Part shown: positions 6,727-10,604 of the stretch, in pieces | How the letters are laid out: each line of letters starts with the position of its first letter | Position numbering within the stretch: position 1 is the stretch's first letter | NCBI GenBank assembly: GCA_009776995.1 | Contig: WRMR01000132.1 | Coordinates: 1 to 10,604, forward strand | Length of the DNA stretch: 10,604 nucleotides | Reading direction: 5' to 3' | Source of the DNA: Planctomycetaceae bacterium | GTDB lineage: Bacteria; Planctomycetota; Planctomycetia; Pirellulales; Thermoguttaceae | Position numbers and translations under genes: made by a program | Notes under the pieces: model-generated | Told to the model about the DNA's origin: nothing | Seen by the model: the letters and a program-made list of their open reading frames with translations, nothing else | The model's database searches: none

Positions 6727-7581
6727 CTACCTTACCTGTCCGACGGCACCGGCCAGGGTGGCTTTGGCCTCGACGACGTCGCCAAGGGCTTCCTGCAACT
6801 GCGAGATGTAATCGTTTGGAAGCGGGTCGTTCCGTTGCGTTTCGGCAGCGATTTTCCTGAAGCGGTTCCACATCCCAACCCGGCTGTCGGCATACACATT
6901 GAATTTGCATATCCCGTTTTCGACGGCGGCACGGATTTGCTCGTCCGGCGTACCGGAACCCCCGTGCAAAACCAGCGGAACCTGACTGACCGCGTCCAAT
7001 TTCTTCAGCAGGGGGATGTCCAGTTGGGGCAGTTGCTCATAGACGCCGTGCGCGGTTCCTATGGAAACGGCCAGTGAATCGACGCCGGTTTGCCCGACAA
7101 ATGCCGTCACTTCGTCGGGCTGGGTGAGAACATTGGCGACACTGTCTTTTCCCGACAGTCCGAAACCGCCAACCAAACCGAGTTCCGCTTCCACCGACGC
7201 ACCGTAGGGCTTTGCGAGTTCCACGACCTTGCAGGTCATCTCGACGTTTTGGTCGAAGGGGAGGTTCGATCCGTCGTACATGACCGACGTGAACCCGTGA
7301 TCGAGCGCCTCCCGAATGACACCAAGCTCCGTTGCGTGGTCGAGGTGCAGGACGATCGGGATTGTGTAACGTTCGGCAACCGCCCGGACGATGGCAGGGT
7401 AGTACCAAAACGTCTTGTCCCCGACTTCGGCGGCATAGAGCATCAGGAACACGGGTGCGCGGCAACGTTCCACGCGGTCGAGAATCCCGCGAATCATAAT
7501 GTCGGGAACACAATTAAAACCCGGAACGGCATAGTGCTTTTCCCGGGCGTCTTTCAAAACGTCTTTCGCAGTGGTGAGCAT
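6727..7581 (-). CDS. Class II (zinc) ketose-bisphosphate aldolase, fructose- or tagatose-type
   Basis: A 284-residue cytoplasmic aldolase that splits a ketose 1,6-bisphosphate (or phosphate) to dihydroxyacetone phosphate and an aldehyde. Family landmarks are all present: V-P-G-F-N near residue 20, the H-L-D-H-A motif with catalytic Asp81 and zinc ligand His82, G-F-T-S-V-M-Y-D-G-S (96-105), E-A-E-L-G (131-135), G-T-A-H-G with zinc ligand His178, and L-H-G-G-S-G with zinc ligand His206. Length and spacing fit the GatY/KbaY/FbaA short subgroup. Motifs do not separate fructose- from tagatose-bisphosphate aldolase. The ATG at 7579-7581 gives the normal family N-terminus (M-L-T-T-A-K-D-V-L-K), though no Shine-Dalgarno is seen before it. 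It follows gmd by 128 nt on the same strand. Confidence 0.92.
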   Translation of the reverse strand: MLTTAKDVLKDAREKHYAVPGFNCVPDIMIRGILDRVERCRAPVFLMLYAAEVGDKTFWYYPAIVRAVAERYTIPIVLHLDHATELGVIREALDHGFTSVMYDGSNLPFDQNVEMTCKVVELAKPYGASVEAELGLVGGFGLSGKDSVANVLTQPDEVTAFVGQTGVDSLAVSIGTAHGVYEQLPQLDIPLLKKLDAVSQVPLVLHGGSGTPDEQIRAAVENGICKFNVYADSRVGMWNRFRKIAAETQRNDPLPNDYISQLQEALGDVVEAKATLAGAVGQVR

Positions 7582-7709
7582 GAATATGTGTGCTATATGG
7601 ATTGTGTATCACTGTCCATCGGGTGGAACAAGAAACAAGAAAAACGACAAATCCACCATAATATAAGCGTGTTGCAGATTTTCACAAGCCACGTCAGGAT
7701 TTTTTATTA
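7582..7709. other. Short intergenic gap, gmd to aldolase
   Basis: This AT-rich gap separates two genes on the - strand. On that strand a TTGTTC about 55 nt before the aldolase start could be a weak -35 with a poor TACACA-type -10; I do not call a promoter on that basis. No strong hairpin with a U run follows the gmd stop, so read-through into the aldolase gene is possible. Confidence 0.4.
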
Positions 7710-8789
7710 TTATGAACTGCCGTCCGATTCAACGGAGCGGAGCAGAATTTCGCGTTCGGCTTCCTTGATGTCGTGGCGGACCATCATTTCGACGAGTTGC
7801 TCCAGCGTGCATTGGGGCGACCAGCCGAGTGTTTCGCGGGCTTTGGTTGAGTCGCCGAGCAAAAACGTGACTTCGGCAGGCCGGTAATAATTCGGATTGA
7901 CGTCAACGAGCAGTTTGCCCGTCTTGCGGCAGTGTCCCTGTTCACCGCGTCCCTGACCTGACCAGTCGATGACGATGCCTAATTGCGCGAAGGCCATCTC
8001 GACAAAGGAACGCACGGCCGTCGGCTTGCCGGTGGCGAGGACATAATCGTCCGGTGTTGGGTGTTGCAACATGCGCCACATCCCCTCAACGTAATCGCCC
8101 GCAAAACCCCAGTCCCGTTGTGCGTCGAGGTTGCCCAGCGAGAGTTTTTCTTGCAGACCAAGTTTGATTCGCGTCGCCGCGCGGGTGATCTTTCGTGTCA
8201 CGAAGGTTTCACCGCGCAAAGGGCTTTCGTGATTGAACAGGATGCCGTTGCACGCGAACATGCCGTAGGATTCGCGGTAATTGACCGTGATCCAATAGGC
8301 GTACAGCTTGGCCACCGCATAGGGGCTTCGCGGATAAAATGGCGTCGTTTCCCGCTGCGGAATTTCCTGCACTTTGCCGAACAGTTCCGACGTGGATGCC
8401 TGATAGAACCGCGTTTTTTCGGCCAGACCGAGTTGTCGGATGGTTTCGAGCAACCGGAGCGTACCAAGCGCGTTGATGTCGGATGTCGATTCGGGCGTTT
8501 CAAACGACACCCCGACATGCGACTGCGCAGCCAGGTTGTAAACCTCGTCCGGCCGGATTTCGCCGACCAGGTGTAGCAGACTGCCCGTGTCGGTCATGTC
8601 ACAATCGTGCAGGTGAAACGGCGGCGCGACCGTCTGGTGGCGCCGGTACAATGCGTCAATCCGCTGCGTGTTGAACTGCGAACTGCGGCGTTTCAGCCCA
8701 TGCACGGCGTAACCCTTTTCCAGCAGCAACGCCGCAAGGTACGCCCCGTCCTGGCCCGTGATTCCCGTAATGAGTGCCGTTTTGGTCAT
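7710..8789 (-). CDS. gmd: GDP-mannose 4,6-dehydratase
   Basis: An NADP-dependent short-chain dehydrogenase that converts GDP-D-mannose to GDP-4-keto-6-deoxy-D-mannose, the entry to GDP-fucose, GDP-rhamnose, perosamine and similar surface sugars. The 359-residue protein begins with the Rossmann motif G-I-T-G-Q-D-G (9-15). It has L-A-A-Q-S-H-V near residue 86, catalytic Thr133 and Glu135 in S-T-S-E-L-F-G, and the Tyr157/Lys161 pair in Y-A-V-A-K. It also carries the diagnostic gmd segments N-G-I-L-F-N-H-E-S-P-x-R-G, D-A-x-R-D-W-G-F-A-G-D-Y-V and Y-Y-R-P-A-E-V. Full length. It starts 28 nt after the lipid kinase stop, in one probable transcript. No partner gene such as fcl (GDP-fucose synthase) is present in the window. 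The start codon has no clear Shine-Dalgarno. Confidence 0.96.
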   Translation of the reverse strand: MTKTALITGITGQDGAYLAALLLEKGYAVHGLKRRSSQFNTQRIDALYRRHQTVAPPFHLHDCDMTDTGSLLHLVGEIRPDEVYNLAAQSHVGVSFETPESTSDINALGTLRLLETIRQLGLAEKTRFYQASTSELFGKVQEIPQRETTPFYPRSPYAVAKLYAYWITVNYRESYGMFACNGILFNHESPLRGETFVTRKITRAATRIKLGLQEKLSLGNLDAQRDWGFAGDYVEGMWRMLQHPTPDDYVLATGKPTAVRSFVEMAFAQLGIVIDWSGQGRGEQGHCRKTGKLLVDVNPNYYRPAEVTFLLGDSTKARETLGWSPQCTLEQLVEMMVRHDIKEAEREILLRSVESDGSS

Positions 8790-8806
8790 GTTTGGTCTGG
8801 TTCGTA

Positions 8807-8834
8807 GTGATTAATGGTCAGTGGTCATGGTTAA
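8807..8834. repeat. Degenerate 7-bp tandem repeat at the 3' end of the lipid kinase
   Basis: Four heptamers stand in a row on the + strand: GTGATTA, ATGGTCA, GTGGTCA, TGGTTAA. On the - strand they encode the last residues V-V-N-H-D-H and the stop codon (8818-8820) of the lipid kinase, and run on into the gap before gmd. The pattern is of the same type as the heptamer run at 9504-9538, though with a different unit. Confidence 0.6.
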
Positions 8835-9936
8835 CCACGCTTTGACCGTCCATTTTTTGCACGGTCCCTTCCGGCACGAGGATGGTCAACCGCTTTTCGA
8901 GCATTTCGACTTCGACGGGCAGGTTTCCACCGGGGTCGCCGTCGAGTTGATACGGCACATCGCGATTGGCGGTCAGGCGGTATTTCGTTCCCTGGCCGAG
9001 CCGCGTGTCGGAAAGGCGACGGTGCATACTCCCGCACTGCCCGAAGGCCGCGTACTTGAAACCGTGCCAGAAGGACTTGCCATCGAAAACGCAGTGGTCG
9101 AACTTGCCGTCGGTGCCGACCGCTCTGGGAACGAGCGGCAAGCCCCAGCCATAGCACGGCAGGTTGAACACGAACACCCAGCGGCCATGTTCGAGCGTGT
9201 AAGGCGACACGAGCCCGGCGGCCTCGGCCCCGCGATTCTGGCCGTAAGCGGTTTCGTCGCCGCCTTCGAGGACTTCGACACGGATTTCCGGGAAATCGTA
9301 ACTGCTGATTGTCCGCATGATCGGCTTGATGTAGCTCAGGTAGCTGATGTGCGCCCCTTTCTTCGACCCGGATTGATACCGCTCTTCGCGGTGGTCATGC
9401 ACCCGGCGCACGACATCCGCATCAAGCCCACAGCCGAGCATGACAAGGAATAACCGTTCCGGGTCAGGCTTCCGGCTTGTGTTATCCCATTCTTCCCCGG
9501 ACTCTGAAGTTTGAAGTCCGAAGTCTGAAGTCTGAAGCCTTATTGGCGTCACCCGTCCGGCGTCGAGCTGTAGCAGGTGACCGGCGGCGATTTGATCGGC
9601 AAGTCGTTGCGGTGTGCGGCCGAGTTTGAGGTACTTTGCGATCAGGTTGGCCGTTCCCGACGCAAGCAACGTCACGGGTAGCCCGGGACTCGTCCGGTTG
9701 ACCAGTTCCGCTGCCGTCCCATCCCCGCCGACACCGACCAACACACGTAACTGACCGTCCCGATGATACTGCTCCGCCTTTTCCGTGACTTCGGCCAAAT
9801 CGGTCGCGAGTTCAGCCTCGAAACGCATTCCCAGCAGCCGGTCGCGCAATTCTTCCGCCCGTAGCATGGGCGACGTCCGTCCCGCCTTCGGGTTGACCGA
9901 AATGATCACTTTTTTCGCGTCAGGGTTTGATTTCAT
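8818..9936 (-). CDS. YegS/diacylglycerol-kinase-like lipid kinase
   Basis: A 372-residue protein of the DAGK catalytic-domain family (with sphingosine kinases and NAD kinase as distant relatives), expected to phosphorylate a lipid such as diacylglycerol at the inner membrane face. N-P-K-A-G (16-20), the nucleotide-binding G-V-G-G-D-G-T (68-74) and L-L-A-S-G-T-A-N-L-I-A-K (90-101) form the catalytic lobe. L-G-C-G-L-D-A-D (167-174) opens the second lobe, and D-G-D-P-G-G near the C-terminus is the usual late motif. The family is normally about 300 residues; the extra length is partly an insert at about 131-158 holding L-Q-T-S-D-F-G and L-Q-T-S-E-S-G, encoded by 7-bp tandem repeats. ATG at 9936 is preferred over a TTG at 9975 because the extra 13 codons are unlike the family. 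It is first in a probable operon with gmd. Confidence 0.88.
   Translation of the reverse strand: MKSNPDAKKVIISVNPKAGRTSPMLRAEELRDRLLGMRFEAELATDLAEVTEKAEQYHRDGQLRVLVGVGGDGTAAELVNRTSPGLPVTLLASGTANLIAKYLKLGRTPQRLADQIAAGHLLQLDAGRVTPIRLQTSDFGLQTSESGEEWDNTSRKPDPERLFLVMLGCGLDADVVRRVHDHREERYQSGSKKGAHISYLSYIKPIMRTISSYDFPEIRVEVLEGGDETAYGQNRGAEAAGLVSPYTLEHGRWVFVFNLPCYGWGLPLVPRAVGTDGKFDHCVFDGKSFWHGFKYAAFGQCGSMHRRLSDTRLGQGTKYRLTANRDVPYQLDGDPGGNLPVEVEMLEKRLTILVPEGTVQKMDGQSVVNHDH
9504..9538. repeat. 7-bp tandem repeat (five copies) inside the lipid kinase gene
   Basis: Five contiguous heptamers on the + strand: CTGAAGT, TTGAAGT, CCGAAGT, CTGAAGT, CTGAAGC. Because three heptamers make 21 nt, the frame is kept and the - strand reads as a seven-residue peptide repeat, L-Q-T-S-D-F-G then L-Q-T-S-E-S-G. 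It lies between the two lobes of the kinase, where an added loop may be tolerated. Confidence 0.85.
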
Positions 9937-10085
9937 ATATATGAAAGTACAATTTTCAATGTGTTCAAATATCAAATTTCAACGAAAATACTTTCTGATT
10001 GACATCTTATGCCAATTTAACACTCATGTCGAGAGTCTAAATGTGGTAAATTTTTGAAACAGAAGCTCATTCTATTGAGAATCTC

Positions 10086-10114
10086 TTGACAAATTGTTAT
10101 GAAACAATTATATT
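10086..10114 (+). promoter_or_regulatory. Strong sigma70 promoter with palindromic operator in the spacer
   Basis: A perfect TTGACA (10086-10091), a 17-nt spacer and TATATT (10109-10114, 5 of 6) form a near-consensus promoter pointing right. The spacer and first -10 base are a perfect inverted repeat, AATTGTT-ATGA-AACAATT (10092-10109), ideally placed for a dimeric repressor. A second small palindrome lies upstream (10069-10082). The start point would be near 10121 and the first structure met is the hairpin at 10143. No gene starts directly behind it. Confidence 0.6.
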
Positions 10115-10142
10115 TATATTATTGGTACTTTGGGTAAGGGTT

Positions 10143-10231
10143 TGCGCGTAAATAACGTCCCATATTGATAATCGAAAACGTCTTTCTTCGCAGAAGGAAA
10201 GAAATCGAAATTGGGAAGTTATTTACGCGCA
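10143..10231. repeat. 89-nt hairpin with perfect 14-bp terminal inverted repeat
   Basis: TGCGCGTAAATAAC (10143-10156) is the exact reverse complement of 10218-10231. After one mismatch the pairing continues for five bp (10158-10162 with 10212-10216). An apical stem is formed by 10181-10189 and 10193-10202 with one bulge and a GCA loop. The direct repeat GGTACT stands at 10124-10129 and 10232-10237, flush with the hairpin on the right but 13 nt off on the left. No U tract follows, so it is not a simple terminator. It could be a small palindromic mobile element or a structured RNA made from the promoter at 10086. Confidence 0.7.
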
Positions 10232-10236
10232 GGTAC

Positions 10237-10409
10237 TAAGGACTTGTCCAGAAATAATATTTACAATCGTGCAGTAATCATTAGATAATGGTACTGGCAT
10301 TGACGGTAAAATCATACCAGAATTTCGAGCGTTTGTGAAGGTTAATTTGGTACGACTCCATAGCATACTTTACGTGCGTTTGTAAATGTTATTTTTGGAC
10401 GGCTCCTAA
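10237..10409. mobile_element. MITE-like element, 167 bp with imperfect terminal inverted repeats and TAA duplication
   Basis: The left end (from 10240, GGACTTGTCCAGAAATAATA) and the right end read on the other strand (from 10406, GGAGCCGTCCAAAAATAACA) agree at most positions, including GTCCA and AAATAA. TAA stands just outside both ends (10237-10239 and 10407-10409). The inside has no coding frame of note. Size, TNA-type duplication and lack of a gene fit a non-autonomous element moved by an IS5-like transposase; the IS at the left edge of the window ends next to TAA too but its terminal repeat matches only partly. Confidence 0.55.
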
Positions 10410-10433
10410 GTATCAATAGCGTTTTCCAAAAAT

Positions 10434-10479
10434 GGATTGTTTGGAACTGGCATTTGCTTGTTCCCTAATGGGACAATCC
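10434..10479. other. Nested inverted repeats upstream of the prepilin-like gene
   Basis: GGATTGT (10434-10440) pairs with ACAATCC (10473-10479), and inside it GGAAC (10443-10447) pairs with GTTCC (10460-10464) around a 12-nt loop. The two stems are joined by an asymmetric internal loop. It lies about 50 nt before the ATG at 10533 and is followed by an A-rich tract, so it may be a leader structure or a weak terminator of transcripts from the left. Confidence 0.4.
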
Positions 10480-10532
10480 AAGAAAAAAAGCTTTGTTTTT
10501 GAGTTGACAATCTTACGTGAAAGGTTTTTCTT

Positions 10533-10604
10533 ATGAAGAAAGTACAATTGTTAAAATGGGGGGGGGGGGGCTGTTTGCGAGGCTTCACCCTGGTGTAACT
10601 TTTT
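10533..10604 (+). pseudogene. Prepilin-like (DUF1559-type) gene start with nonsense codon; runs off window
   Basis: ATG at 10533, eight nt after GAAAGG, opens M-K-K-V-Q-L-L-K-W-G-G-G-G-C-L-R-G-F-T-L-V and then meets TAA (10596-10598), with codons for L-F after it. This matches the class III/type IV prepilin leader, a short basic segment followed by G-F-T-L-V-E-L-L, cleaved after Gly by prepilin peptidase. Known family: in planctomycetes such leaders begin very many DUF1559 pilin-like surface proteins and often hold a Gly-rich stretch. The invariant Glu at position +5 is a stop codon here (a single G to T change from GAA would explain it), so as written only a 21-residue peptide is made. The body of the gene is outside the window. 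Alternatives: a sequencing error, or chance similarity over a short stretch. Confidence 0.55.
10558..10570 (+). repeat. Run of 13 G within the prepilin-like leader
   Basis: A homopolymer of 13 G encodes part of Trp and the Gly residues of the leader. Such tracts are prone to slippage in replication and to sequencing error. With 13 G the frame leads to G-F-T-L-V; with 14 or 12 it leads to other frames that stay open to the window edge but have no prepilin motif. Confidence 0.9.

Larger units (their letters stand above)
9937..10532. other. AT-rich non-coding region with several structured elements
   Basis: No convincing protein gene is present on either strand. It holds a promoter with palindromic spacer (10086-10114), a long hairpin (10143-10231), a MITE-like element (10237-10409) and a second hairpin (10434-10479). 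Base composition is clearly more AT-rich than the flanking genes. The part between 9937 and 10085 should hold the promoter of the lipid kinase on the - strand; a TTGGCA there (complement of 10011-10016) has only a weak -10 partner. A short inverted repeat ATTCT-ATTG-AGAAT stands at 10069-10082. Confidence 0.6.

Noticed and set aside
10028..10055. GAGAGTCTAAATGTGGTAAAT as a decayed IS5 terminal repeat
   Set aside because: It resembles the IS end at 245-264 only if gaps are allowed, and no partner repeat is visible.
10504..10535. TTGACA at 10504-10509 as promoter of the prepilin-like gene
   Set aside because: The hexamer 17 nt downstream is TTTCTT, a poor -10, and transcription would start after the ATG.
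10406..10588. 60-codon - strand frame beginning M-K-P-R-K-Q-P-P-P-P
   Set aside because: The proline run is only the complement of the poly-G tract, there is no ribosome-binding site, and it runs over the hairpin and MITE end.
9937..10604. CRISPR array or toxin-antitoxin pair in the gene-poor right end
   Set aside because: No regularly spaced direct repeats occur, and no pair of small overlapping frames with ribosome-binding sites is present.

Overview
The window looks like a chromosomal segment of a Gram-negative-type environmental or gut bacterium, most likely a planctomycete. That placement is an inference from three things: the start of a prepilin-like gene at the right edge (a glycine run followed by G-F-T-L-V, as in the large planctomycete DUF1559 pilin-like family), an IS5-type insertion sequence, and 7-bp tandem repeats that have spread into a gene. 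No rRNA, tRNA, CRISPR array or phage module is visible.

Left part (1-5454, + strand). The window opens inside the 3' end of an IS5-family transposase, with the right inverted repeat of the element ending at 264. A ribokinase/PfkB-type sugar kinase follows behind a plausible promoter. Then come three exported proteins in a tight row: one of unknown function, one (beta/alpha)8-barrel glycosidase-like protein of the GH-A type, and one GH99/GH71-like barrel protein. Their signal-peptide starts are copies of each other, including a 43-nt identical block between the first two. The set reads as a small carbohydrate-utilisation locus: exported glycan-active proteins plus a cytoplasmic sugar kinase.

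Middle (5440-7581). argC (arginine biosynthesis) lies downstream on the + strand. Its likely promoter overlaps the stop codon of the preceding gene and sits in an 18-bp tandem duplication. argC converges with a class II aldolase on the - strand, and a compact hairpin with T and A tracts on its two flanks separates them as a bidirectional terminator.

Right part (6727-9936, - strand). In transcription order: a YegS/diacylglycerol-kinase-like lipid kinase, gmd (GDP-mannose 4,6-dehydratase, 28 nt downstream) and, after a 128-nt gap, the class II aldolase. The lipid kinase carries two runs of degenerate 7-bp tandem repeats, one encoding an internal seven-residue peptide repeat and one forming its last codons and stop.

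Right edge (9937-10604). About 600 nt of AT-rich DNA with no convincing gene but much structure: a near-consensus sigma70 promoter whose spacer is a perfect inverted repeat, an 89-nt hairpin just downstream of it, a 167-bp MITE-like element with TAA duplications, a further hairpin, and the start of the prepilin-like gene. That gene contains a run of 13 G and has a stop codon exactly where the invariant Glu of the prepilin motif should be. This is the most unusual stretch of the window. I see no clearly new defence or metabolic system.
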